Below are positions 9,807 to 17,493 of a DNA stretch of 64,000 bases, piece after piece (position 1 is the stretch's first letter; every line of letters begins with the position of its first letter). Origin of the DNA: Verrucomicrobiia bacterium (GTDB taxonomy: Bacteria; Verrucomicrobiota; Verrucomicrobiia; Verrucomicrobiales; Akkermansiaceae); NCBI GenBank assembly GCA_030431475.1, contig JAUIJD010000017.1, positions 23,424 to 87,423 of the forward strand, written 5' to 3'. A model generated the notes under the pieces. That model had not been told where the DNA came from. It saw only the letters and a list, made by a program, of their open reading frames with translations, and searched no databases. The position numbers and the translations under genes were made by a program.

Positions 9807-10154
9807 TCACGACCGGCGCTGGGTCATCATGAACTCGTTGCCGTCGGGATCGACGCACATCGCGAGGTGCAGCGGATCCTCGGGCGTATCGACCGGTTCG
9901 TGGGTGAGCTCACCACCGCATTCCTTCAGACGCCGGATCCCCTCGCGCAGGTCGTCGAGTTGGAAGGAGAGCCCGGTCCACGTCCGCTTGCCCTCGCCTC
10001 CGCCGTGAATCCCGATCGTCGCGCCGGCGACCACCACCTCGCTCCACACCTCCGACTCCATCCCCACCTCGCCGCCGAAGAGCTCACGATAGAACTTCAC
10101 GCAACGGCGCCAGTCGGCCGCCCACAGGACATACTTCACTTTCTCCACCTTCAT
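9807..10154 (-). CDS. VOC-family (glyoxalase/bleomycin-resistance-like) protein
   Basis: A 115-residue protein from the ATG at 10154. A longer frame reaches 10190, but the domain begins with MKVEKVKYVLWAADW, the usual first strand. One VOC unit pair is visible: VKYVLWAADWRRCVKFYREL in the first half, and GLSFQLDDLREGIRRLKECGG then HLAMCVDPDGNEFMMTQ in the second. The final DPDGN and E are typical of the metal-binding strand of VOC proteins. Members include glyoxalases, dioxygenases and resistance proteins; substrate and activity cannot be inferred. It lies 45 bases downstream of the alpha/beta hydrolase stop on the same strand and may share its transcript. Confidence 0.82.
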   Translation of the reverse strand: MKVEKVKYVLWAADWRRCVKFYRELFGGEVGMESEVWSEVVVAGATIGIHGGGEGKRTWTGLSFQLDDLREGIRRLKECGGELTHEPVDTPEDPLHLAMCVDPDGNEFMMTQRRS

Positions 10155-10199
10155 GCGCTGCAGCGTGAAGCGGCCCGGGCCGCGATGCAAGAGGCCCGC

Positions 10200-11663
10200 T
10201 CAGCGCCCCCCCAGCCAATCGACGATCCCTTCCTCCATGTAGTCGTAGAACGGATTGTAGCGCAGCCGCAGGATCTGGCCGTCGGAGATGCGCAGCACCC
10301 CCGCCTCGCCGCGCAGCCTGAGGTCGCCGAGCGGAAGCGGAAGCTCGCCGTCGTCGTTCGGTCCGTAGAGCGGGTCGTCCGAGGTGAAGGGCAGCGCGGC
10401 ATGGGCGAGGGAGAACAGACCCGGAGGCCATGAGAACCCGAGCTCGCGTTCACCCACCTGCCCCTCTTCCCGGCGCTTCTCAACGAGCTGCGCGGTCCCG
10501 GTCGTGCGGTTGCTCACGAGCGTCGCGGCGTAGGCGTGCGCCCCGTCTTCAAAGACCGGACGGAAGGCCTTCTCGTAGTCGTGCTTGACCAGGTTCTGCG
10601 TCCAGGTCGCGCGGTTCACATCGAAGATGAGCAGCTCGCTCCCCGAGTCCGGCAGGCGGCCGTAGAGCCCGTCGACGAGGTCGGACAGCCGCACCGTCGC
10701 ATCGATCGCCGACACGCTGGCATGCACCGGGGGAAACTCCGTCATCCGTCCCTCCTTCTCGAGCCGTGCCAGACCTTTCTCAACCCGCTGGGTCATCCGG
10801 AAGGCCTGCACGCTCGCATTCATCGGCCACGACGAGTACTTGTAGGGGTCGATGGCGGCGTTCACGGCCGACCAGTGGGCCCGGTCGTCGCCGGACACGC
10901 CGGCGATCCAGTCGTGGTAGCGGGTGATTTCCGCCAGCGGCGTGATCCCGATCATCGGCGAGATCAGCACGAGCGCATCGGGCACCGGCAGCTCCCCGTC
11001 CTCGATGGACTCGATGGTGTAGTTCACCGTCAAGGCCCCGCCGTTCGAAAAGCCGGCGACCATCATCGGCGCTCCCTCCGGCAGGCGCTCCCGCAGATCC
11101 CGGGCCGCCACGCGCACCGCCGCGGTCCAGTCCTCCCACTCCACCTGGGCCAGCGCGCCGGGGCAGGTCCCGTGGCCGGGCACCCGCAGCAGCATCACGG
11201 TGTAGCCTTCGGCAAAAAACCTCTCACTCAGTCCCCGGAAGGCGTAGGGCGAGTCGCTCAGCCCGTGGATCATCAGCACCCCGCCTTTCGGCTGCGCCGC
11301 CTCGCGCACCAGGCTCCGGTTCCAGTCGCGCTCGCCGTGATGGCTCGGATGACAGATCGAATCCGGATTGAACCGGCAAACCTCACCCGCCTCGCGCCCC
11401 TTCCACGGTCCGTCGATGAAGGCGTCGAGCTCCGCGAAGACCCGCTCCTCCTGCGCCAAGTAGTCGTCGAAGTCGTAGTCATCGGCCTCATCGTCTGCCG
11501 TGAACTCCGATGCCGGATGGTCCCGATGCCAGCCGTCGAGCTCGGGCAGCGACCCGGCGAACTGCGACCAGCCGTAGAAGACCGCGAAGACCACCAGCGT
11601 GATCGTCACCAGAACCGCCAGCACCCCTGCCAGGATCAGGCGCCGGAGCAGCTTCTTGCTCAT
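10200..11663 (-). CDS. Membrane-anchored alpha/beta hydrolase (lysophospholipase-like)
   Basis: A 487-residue protein from the ATG at 11663, which has a weak GTGGA upstream; another ATG at 11681 would add six residues. Residues 8-30 form one N-terminal transmembrane helix ([24 protein letters not shown]), so the catalytic part is probably periplasmic. The fold markers are the oxyanion strand [17 protein letters not shown] (129-145) and the nucleophile elbow GFSNGG with Ser206. [10 protein letters not shown] (160-169) is the usual strand 4 segment of the serine-aminopeptidase/lysophospholipase group. The body extends well beyond a minimal hydrolase, with an acidic segment at residues 53-70 ([12 protein letters not shown]). 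Substrate unknown. The gene is divergent from the sulfatase at 11786. Confidence 0.87.
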   Translation of the reverse strand: MSKKLLRRLILAGVLAVLVTITLVVFAVFYGWSQFAGSLPELDGWHRDHPASEFTADDEADDYDFDDYLAQEERVFAELDAFIDGPWKGREAGEVCRFNPDSICHPSHHGERDWNRSLVREAAQPKGGVLMIHGLSDSPYAFRGLSERFFAEGYTVMLLRVPGHGTCPGALAQVEWEDWTAAVRVAARDLRERLPEGAPMMVAGFSNGGALTVNYTIESIEDGELPVPDALVLISPMIGITPLAEITRYHDWIAGVSGDDRAHWSAVNAAIDPYKYSSWPMNASVQAFRMTQRVEKGLARLEKEGRMTEFPPVHASVSAIDATVRLSDLVDGLYGRLPDSGSELLIFDVNRATWTQNLVKHDYEKAFRPVFEDGAHAYAATLVSNRTTGTAQLVEKRREEGQVGERELGFSWPPGLFSLAHAALPFTSDDPLYGPNDDGELPLPLGDLRLRGEAGVLRISDGQILRLRYNPFYDYMEEGIVDWLGGR

Positions 11664-11785
11664 CGTTTTCCACGTCGACATGCCGCGCAGCCTACCCGGA
11701 TGGGCGCCCGCGACAAGAACTCCACCCCCCGCGAGCCGCCCCACCGGCTGCAAGTTCCACCCCCAAGCCGACGTTCCCCCGCATC

Positions 11786-13120
11786 ATGAAGGCATTCTTG
11801 TGGATCGCGCTCCTCAGCTCGCTGGCCAGCGCCCGACCCCTCAACGTGCTCGTCCTCTACGCCGACGACTGGCGCCACGACACGCTCGGCGTCGCGGGTC
11901 ATCCGGTGGTCGAGACCCCGAACCTCGATCGCCTCGCCGGCGAGGGCGTGCGTTTCACCTCCAACTGCGTGACCACCTCGATCTGCGGCGTCAGCCGCGC
12001 CTGCCTCTACACCGGCCAGTGGATGTCCCGCCACGGCTGCCGCGGTTTCAACCGGTTCGAGACGCCGTGGAAGCAGACCTACCCCGGCATGCTCCGCGCG
12101 AACGGCTACCACGTCGGCCACGTCGGCAAATGGCACAACGGGAAGTTCCCCGCCGACCGCTTCGACTACGGCCGCGCCTATTACGGAAAGCACTGGTACG
12201 AACTCCCCGACGGCCGCCGCGTCCACGTCACGCAGCGCAACGAGGAAGACGCGCTGGATTTCCTCCGCCGCCGCCCGAAGGACCGGCCCTTCGTCCTCAC
12301 CGTCGCCTTCTTCGCCACCCACGCCGAGGACTCCCACCCCGACCAGTTCCTGCCGCAGCCGCAAAGCATGGAGCTCTACCGGGACCTCACCATCCCCGTC
12401 CCGGCCAACGCCACCGAGGCCTCCTGGAAACGCCTGCCGGACTTCTTCGACGAACAGAACGAAGGCCGCAACCGCTGGCACTGGCGCTTCGACACCCCGG
12501 AGAAACACCAGCGGATGATGAAGAACTACTACCGCCTCGCCACCGAGGTCGACGCCACCTGCGGCAAGGTGCTCGACGAGCTGGAAAAGCAGGGCGTGCT
12601 CGACGACACGCTGGTCGTCTTCACCACCGACAACGGCTACTACCACGGCGAGCACGGGCTGGCCGACAAGTGGTATCCGCACCAGGAAAGCATCCGCGTC
12701 CCGCTCATCGTCCGCGACCCGCGCATGCCCGAGGAAAAGCACGGCACCACCGACGAGGCGTTCACCCTCAGCGTCGATCTCGCCCCCACCTTCCTCACCG
12801 CCGCCGGACTGCCGGTGCCCGACACCATGCAGGGCCGCGACATCGCCCCGCTCTATCTCGAGGAGGACCGTCCCGACTGGCGCGACGAGTTCTACTATGA
12901 ACATCCGACGTTGCGGGACGCCGACTTCATCCCCGCCTCCGAGGCGCTCGTCCGCAAGGACTGGAAATACATGTACTGGCCCGAGGCCGACCTCGAACAG
13001 CTCTTCGACCTCGTGAACGACCCCCGCGAGGAAAGGGACCTCGCCGCCGATCCCGACCAGGCCGATCGCCTCGCCGCGATGCGCCAGCGCTTCCGCGAAC
13101 TCAAGAAGAAGGCGCAGTAG
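11786..13120 (+). CDS. Secreted sulfatase (type I, cysteine-type active site)
   Basis: A 444-residue exported sulfatase. Residues 1-16 are a signal peptide. The N-terminal metal-binding DD is at 27-28 in [16 protein letters not shown]. The active-site motif is [11 protein letters not shown] with Cys67, the residue that a formylglycine-generating enzyme would convert. The third motif position is Val rather than the usual Pro or Ala, a variant to check. Further landmarks are VGKWHNGKF, a [18 protein letters not shown] calcium/sulfate-site segment and [17 protein letters not shown] near the end. It should hydrolyse sulfate esters of polysaccharides or small carbohydrates in the periplasm; the substrate is not readable. 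No maturase is present in the window. Confidence 0.93.
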   Translation: MKAFLWIALLSSLASARPLNVLVLYADDWRHDTLGVAGHPVVETPNLDRLAGEGVRFTSNCVTTSICGVSRACLYTGQWMSRHGCRGFNRFETPWKQTYPGMLRANGYHVGHVGKWHNGKFPADRFDYGRAYYGKHWYELPDGRRVHVTQRNEEDALDFLRRRPKDRPFVLTVAFFATHAEDSHPDQFLPQPQSMELYRDLTIPVPANATEASWKRLPDFFDEQNEGRNRWHWRFDTPEKHQRMMKNYYRLATEVDATCGKVLDELEKQGVLDDTLVVFTTDNGYYHGEHGLADKWYPHQESIRVPLIVRDPRMPEEKHGTTDEAFTLSVDLAPTFLTAAGLPVPDTMQGRDIAPLYLEEDRPDWRDEFYYEHPTLRDADFIPASEALVRKDWKYMYWPEADLEQLFDLVNDPREERDLAADPDQADRLAAMRQRFRELKKKAQ

Positions 13121-13247
13121 CAAGAAGGACCGCGTGGCTCCCGCCGCGCATCACGCCAGTCCAGGAAGCCCGCAGCGAAACAGGCCACCGCGCACCCCGC
13201 CCAAGGTCAGGACCAGGGTCCCGACAGATGCCCGGCCCGGCCCCACT

Positions 13248-14606
13248 TCAAACAAATCCCCAAAGCAACAAGGCCATCCCGAGTCCGACCACGGAGATGA
13301 TGGTCTCCGCCACCGTCCACGACTTGAGCGTTTGTTTCTCCGTCAGCTTCAGGTAGCGGCTGATCATCCAGAAACCGCTGTCGTTCACGTGCGAGGCGGT
13401 CGTCGCCCCCGCCGCGATCGCCGCCACGAGCAGGGCCAGGCGCATCGGGCTGAGGTCGGCGTTTTCCACGATGGGCGCCATCAGGGCGGCTCCGGCGGTC
13501 ATCGCCACCGTCGCCGAGCCCTGGCTCACCCGCACCACCGCGGTGAGCAGCCACGCCAGCGCCACGTAGCCGATCGGCAGCGCGGCCATGCTTTCCGCCA
13601 GCTTGGGGCCGGCCCCGCTATCGACCAGGATCTGCTTGAAGACCCCGCCCGCTCCGGTGACGAGGATGATGATCCCCGCCGGCCCGAGCGCCTTGGTCGC
13701 CATCTCCTGGATCGCCCCACGGCTGGCCTTCATCCGGAACGACATCACCGCCATCGAGGCCAGCGTCGAGAGCACCAGCGCGACGATGGGGTGGCCGACG
13801 AAAGCAAGCACCGCATGCCATGACTCGCGGTCCTCCTTGCCGAGCTTCAGGTCCGCCAGCGACGCCGCGAGGATGAGCACGATCGGTGCGAGGATCAGCG
13901 TCAGCGTGATCCACGCCATGGCCCGGTCGGCAGGCGCTTCCTCTTCATCCTCGATCGGTTCCGGCACCTCAAGCTTCAGACGCGGCACGATCCATTTCCC
14001 AAACAAGGGCCCCGCCAGGATCGCGCCCGGCAGGCCGCAGACGATGCCGGCGAGAATCACCGGCCCGAGTGAGACGCCGAGGTACTCCGCCACGATGATC
14101 GGTCCGGGCGTCGGCGGCACGAAGGAGTGTGTCACCGCCAGCCCCGCCAGCAGCGGCAGACCGAAATAAAAGGCCGGCTTCCCCTGGCTGCGCCCGAGGG
14201 CGAAGAGCAGCGGACAGAGGATGACCAGCGCGGTGTCGAGGAACACCGGAATCGAGATCAGAAAGCCCGCCACCATCAGCGCCCACGGCGCGCCCTTCGG
14301 GCCGGTCAGGCGGATCATCCAGTCCGCCAAGGCCCGGGCCCCGCCCGAGTGCTCGAGCATCGCGCCAAAGACCGCGCCGAGGCCGACCAGCGTCGCCACC
14401 AGTCCGAGCGCCCCGGCCATGCCATCGACGATCGAGGCCGGGATGTCATCCACCGGCATGCCCACCGCCACCGCAAAGGCGAGGCTCGAGACCAGCAGCG
14501 CGACGAAGGCCTGCCAGCGCAGCCACAGGATGAGCACCAGCAGCAGCCCGATCGCGCCGGCCACGGCGATCACGGGGTGGTCGGAAAGCAACACGGCCGT
14601 CATCAT
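13248..14606 (-). CDS. GntP-family gluconate/idonate:H+ symporter
   Basis: A 452-residue, very hydrophobic inner-membrane protein of the GntP family (gluconate, idonate, fructuronate permeases). Family landmarks include HSFVPPTPGPIIVAEYLGVSLG, GSATVAMTAGAALMAPI and HVNDSGFWMISRYL near the end. The start ATG overlaps the stop of the upstream SDR gene as ATGA, with a second ATG immediately after it, so translation is probably coupled. In E. coli the same trio of Zn-dehydrogenase, SDR and GntP permease is idnD-idnO-idnT, which imports and interconverts L-idonate and gluconate. The substrate here is therefore probably a C6 sugar acid (inference from context). The gene converges with the sulfatase at 11786. 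Confidence 0.9.
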   Translation of the reverse strand: MMTAVLLSDHPVIAVAGAIGLLLVLILWLRWQAFVALLVSSLAFAVAVGMPVDDIPASIVDGMAGALGLVATLVGLGAVFGAMLEHSGGARALADWMIRLTGPKGAPWALMVAGFLISIPVFLDTALVILCPLLFALGRSQGKPAFYFGLPLLAGLAVTHSFVPPTPGPIIVAEYLGVSLGPVILAGIVCGLPGAILAGPLFGKWIVPRLKLEVPEPIEDEEEAPADRAMAWITLTLILAPIVLILAASLADLKLGKEDRESWHAVLAFVGHPIVALVLSTLASMAVMSFRMKASRGAIQEMATKALGPAGIIILVTGAGGVFKQILVDSGAGPKLAESMAALPIGYVALAWLLTAVVRVSQGSATVAMTAGAALMAPIVENADLSPMRLALLVAAIAAGATTASHVNDSGFWMISRYLKLTEKQTLKSWTVAETIISVVGLGMALLLWGFV

Positions 14607-15412
14607 GAATCCGCCGGGCTTGGGTTTGCGCCGGGCCCGGGCACGGCCTTTACCGCGCCGACGGAAATGCCGCCATCCACCAGCAGCGTCTGCCCGGTCA
14701 CGTAGGCGCTGGCAGCGCTGGCGAGGAAAACGAGCGCCCCATCGAGGTCGCCCGGCGCCCCGGGTCGCTTCAGCGGGATCCTCTCGGTTAGATAAGCCAC
14801 CCAGCTCTCGTCCTCATACATCACCGCGTTCTGCGCTGTCTTGAACCATCCCGGCGCCAGGCAATTCACCGTCACGCCATACTTCCCCCAATCGTCGGCC
14901 AGACTCATGGTGAGTTGTTTCACCCCGCCACGACTCGCGCCGTACGGACCGAGCCCCGCGTAGCCGCTCACGCAGGTCACCGAGCCGATGTTGATGATCC
15001 GCCCGTAGCCGCATTCGACCATCCGCCGCGCGCAGGCCTGGGCGACGAAGAACACGCCGCGCAGATTGGTATCGAGCACCGTGTTCCATTCGTCCCAGGT
15101 CACCTCGAGCGCCGGCTTGCGCACGTTGCAGCCGGCGTTGTTCACGAGAACGTCGATCTTGCCCGCTGCGCTCCACGCCGCCTCCACCGCCGCCTCGATG
15201 CTCTCCGGATCGCGCACCTCGAGCGCCACCGGCCAGGCCCGACGCCCCAGGGCCTCGATCTCCGAAACGGTCTCCGCGAGGTCCTCCGGCTTGCGCGCCG
15301 TCACCACCACATCCGCTCCCTCGCGCGCCAGCGCCCGCGCGAAGCCTTTCCCCAGCCCGCGACTCGCCCCGGTCACCAGCGCCACCCTGCCCGTCAGATC
15401 AAATGCACTCAT
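14603..15412 (-). CDS. SDR-family sugar-acid dehydrogenase (IdnO-like) with Arg in place of catalytic Lys
   Basis: A 269-residue classical short-chain dehydrogenase, closest in style to gluconate 5-dehydrogenase / 5-keto-gluconate reductase (IdnO). The cofactor motif TGASRGLG is at 14-21, NNAG at 91-94 and the catalytic Ser144 in NIGSV. The tyrosine motif reads PYGASRGGVKQL with Tyr157, so position 161 is Arg (codon CGT), where the family almost always has Lys in YxxxK. Arg could partly keep the charge, or activity may be reduced. A strong ribosome site (GGAGGAGG, eight bases before the ATG) overlaps the end of the upstream dehydrogenase gene. The stop overlaps the GntP start. Predicted step: reversible reduction of a keto-gluconate. 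Confidence 0.88.
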   Translation of the reverse strand: MSAFDLTGRVALVTGASRGLGKGFARALAREGADVVVTARKPEDLAETVSEIEALGRRAWPVALEVRDPESIEAAVEAAWSAAGKIDVLVNNAGCNVRKPALEVTWDEWNTVLDTNLRGVFFVAQACARRMVECGYGRIINIGSVTCVSGYAGLGPYGASRGGVKQLTMSLADDWGKYGVTVNCLAPGWFKTAQNAVMYEDESWVAYLTERIPLKRPGAPGDLDGALVFLASAASAYVTGQTLLVDGGISVGAVKAVPGPGANPSPADS

Positions 15413-15415
15413 CGC

Positions 15416-16441
15416 TCAGTCCTCCTCCACACGCCCCGGAGCGATCAAGACTTTCAACGCCCCCTTCCGTCCCGCCGCCGCGAAAGCTTCGACGCCCGCT
15501 TCGATCGGATGCGTTCCGGAAATCAAGGGCCGCACGCGGATCGAGCCATCGGCGATCGCCGCCAGCGCCTCGGGATACTCGCCGGCGATCGCACAACTCC
15601 CGAGCACATCCAGCTCACGCGTCACCACCGCCTGCAAGGGCAGCGGCACCTCCGGTGAGAGGTTTCCCACCAGCACCACACGCCCGCCTTTCCTCACCGA
15701 ATTCACCGCCAGCCCGACCGTCGCCGCCACCCCGACCACTTCGAAGGCCACCTCGAAGGCCACCTCGAAATCCCCCGCTTCAAACGCCTCCGGCGCGAAG
15801 GCCTCCTCCGCCCCGAGCTGCATCGCCAGCGCCCGCCGATCCGCATCCAGATCCACCGCGACCACCTGCTCCGCCCCCGCGCGCTTCGCGGCCTGCACCA
15901 CCAGCAGGCCGATCAACCCGGCACCCACCACCAGCACGCTCTTCCCGGCCAGCTCCCCCGCCCGCCTCACCGCGTGCAAGGCCACGCCCACCGGCTCGGC
16001 GAAGGCCGCCTCGGAAAAGGAAAGCCCCTCCGGCAGCCGATGCACGATCCGCTCCGGCACCACCACATACTCGGCGAAGGCCCCATCGCGGCGAAACTCA
16101 CCGCACGACACGCCGACCACCTGACGCCGGTCGCAGAGATTCACGCGCCCCTCGCGACAGAAGCCGCACTCGCCGCACCACACCGTCGAGTCGAAGGTCA
16201 CCCGCTCCCCCGCTTTCCAATCCCCGACGCCCTCGCCCCGCGCCTCCACCACCCCGCTCGCCTCGTGACCCATGATCACCGGCGGGAGGCGCCGCCCGCT
16301 GCTGCCGTCCATCCCGTGCAGATCGCTGCCGCAAATCCCGCAGGCCCTCACCGCGATCCGCAGCTCCCCCGGCCCCGGTTCCGGAGCTTCCCGCTCCACC
16401 ACCTCCAGCCGCGACGCCGCCACCAGTTCCAAGGCCTTCAT
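15416..16441 (-). CDS. Zn-dependent medium-chain dehydrogenase (IdnD/sorbitol-dehydrogenase-like)
   Basis: A 341-residue zinc MDR enzyme. It has CGICGSDLHG for the catalytic zinc Cys, GHEASGVV for the zinc His/Glu, and a structural zinc cluster CGECGFCREGRVNLC with the C-x2-C-x2-C-x7-C spacing. The nucleotide-binding loop is VLVVGAGLIGLLVVQAAKR and an acidic residue follows it (VAVDLDADRR), pointing to NAD. Frame extension upstream to 16735 is rejected, because the start at 16441 carries GGAGGGGAGG eight bases ahead and begins the fold correctly. It is the first gene of a three-gene operon, three bases before the SDR start. By analogy to E. coli it would oxidise L-idonate or a related polyol acid. 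No gluconate kinase (idnK) or dedicated regulator lies in the operon. Confidence 0.9.
   Translation of the reverse strand: MKALELVAASRLEVVEREAPEPGPGELRIAVRACGICGSDLHGMDGSSGRRLPPVIMGHEASGVVEARGEGVGDWKAGERVTFDSTVWCGECGFCREGRVNLCDRRQVVGVSCGEFRRDGAFAEYVVVPERIVHRLPEGLSFSEAAFAEPVGVALHAVRRAGELAGKSVLVVGAGLIGLLVVQAAKRAGAEQVVAVDLDADRRALAMQLGAEEAFAPEAFEAGDFEVAFEVAFEVVGVAATVGLAVNSVRKGGRVVLVGNLSPEVPLPLQAVVTRELDVLGSCAIAGEYPEALAAIADGSIRVRPLISGTHPIEAGVEAFAAAGRKGALKVLIAPGRVEED
15421..15428 (-). promoter_or_regulatory. Strong Shine-Dalgarno site of the SDR gene
   Basis: GGAGGAGG on the minus strand is followed by eight bases and the ATG at 15412. It lies just upstream of the dehydrogenase stop within that gene, which supports coupled expression and fixes the SDR start. 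Such sites are rare in this window. Confidence 0.75.
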
Positions 16442-16449
16442 CGGCGCAG

Positions 16450-16459
16450 CCTCCCCTCC
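16450..16459 (-). promoter_or_regulatory. Strong Shine-Dalgarno site of the Zn-dehydrogenase gene
   Basis: GGAGGGGAGG lies eight bases before the ATG at 16441 and decides that start against the much longer open frame. The spacing equals that of the SDR gene downstream. Confidence 0.75.
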
Positions 16460-16493
16460 GCCCCCCATCGCGGCAAGACAGAAGGAAGCCCCC

Positions 16494-16522
16494 CTTCCGG
16501 AGCATCGACATTCCCGTCGATC
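16494..16522. repeat. Dispersed repeat family B, copy 1
   Basis: TTCCGGAGCATCGACATTCC, then a base and GTCGATC, recurs at 20815-20843 with one base changed. The core ATCGAC...GTCGAT is an inverted repeat around a six-base loop. This copy lies in the leader of the Zn-dehydrogenase operon, where it could affect the mRNA 5' region (inference). Confidence 0.6.
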
Positions 16523-16570
16523 ACCCAACGCACCCCCCACCCCACATCGGTCCTTCAACACCCCTTCGAG

Positions 16571-16604
16571 AATGGGGAGAGCGGGATTCCATCCCGCTGC
16601 CGCA
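16571..16604. repeat. Dispersed palindromic repeat family A, copy 1
   Basis: ATGGGGAGAGCGGG then ATTCC then ATCCCGCTGCCGCAA. The core GCGGGAT-TCC-ATCCCGC is a perfect hairpin. Related copies lie at 20151, 22188, 26577 (opposite strand), 45724 and 54525, always between genes. The arrangement is REP-like. Confidence 0.75.
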
Positions 16605-16709
16605 AGCTGCCCGCGACCCCTTTCCGCCCCGCCGGGTGACCACCACCCATCCCGAACGGACCCTTTCGATTGGAATCCAACCGATCGGCAACCTGCGAAA
16701 TCGATTCGC

Positions 16710-17189
16710 TCAGCGCCACGAAGGCGATCTGCCAAAGACCTTTCCGAACCTCCCCTTGTCCGGAATGTCGCCCAGCAGGTCGATGAAGATCGGGGGGCCG
16801 CCCTTCACCGGAACCCAGAGCCGTGGCGCATGGAGACTGCCGTAGTCGGTCTGTGCATGCTCCCGGAACTTCGGCCGCCCGATTCGCGTGGCCACGATGC
16901 GCCGTCTCCAGAAGCTCAGGGTCACAACCCGGATCACCCCGTCCGATCCACGATCAATCCGAACCGCGACCACCAGACCAAAAAAAACCGCAGGCAGAAG
17001 GACCGGCATGGAAGTCGCGAACAGCCCCCAGGACCCTTTGAGAACGGAGTGAACCAGCAGGGTTCCTCCGCCGACCCCTGCCAGAAGAATCAACGTCCGC
17101 CAGATCCAGGCGATCCATCCATACCGGAACAGCACTTGCCACATCATCCGGACCAGGGTGGCGGTGTCATCCCGCTCTGTCACGACCAC
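16710..17189 (-). CDS. Small membrane protein of unknown function
   Basis: A 159-residue protein starting with GTG at 17189; an ATG at 17147 is an alternative. Two hydrophobic segments (IAWIWRTLILLAGVGGGTLL and FATSMPVLLPAVFFGLVVAV, roughly residues 25-48 and 55-75) form a helical hairpin. A basic, beta-rich cytoplasmic tail follows, with FWRRRIVATRIGRPKFREHA. The architecture resembles a PH-like or DUF-type two-helix membrane protein, but I do not recognise the family. It stands alone, with the Zn-dehydrogenase operon downstream on the same strand after a repeat-rich gap. Coding is supported by the alternation of hydrophobic helices and a soluble tail. Confidence 0.65.
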   Translation of the reverse strand: MVVTERDDTATLVRMMWQVLFRYGWIAWIWRTLILLAGVGGGTLLVHSVLKGSWGLFATSMPVLLPAVFFGLVVAVRIDRGSDGVIRVVTLSFWRRRIVATRIGRPKFREHAQTDYGSLHAPRLWVPVKGGPPIFIDLLGDIPDKGRFGKVFGRSPSWR

Positions 17190-17493
17190 TCCGGAACACT
17201 CCGGGAAAAATCGACTTGGGCCCCCTCCCGCTGCCCCTCCCTGTCATCCCACCGACGGATCACTCGGCAAGCAGGGGCATGAAGAGTCAGAGAAAACCCC
17301 GCGATCAGCTTCGAAGTGCCGCGTCCGTCCGCTGCCGAGCTGAAGACCCACGATGCTCTGGCGAGGTTGCCGCGACTCACCCCGCGGACCCGGCTCGGAG
17401 CGGCGTGGGAGTTTCTGGATTGCATCGATCGCCTCCGCCACCGAGCTTCGCCAGCCTATCCTCCGCACTTCTGCATCCGACGCTCCCGACGCC
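17190..17493. other. Gene-less stretch between divergent genes
   Basis: These 304 bases separate the small membrane protein (minus) from the beta-helix protein (plus) and must contain both promoters. The frames that cross it have no signal peptide or recognisable motif. No promoter hexamers or operators were identified with confidence. Confidence 0.5.
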
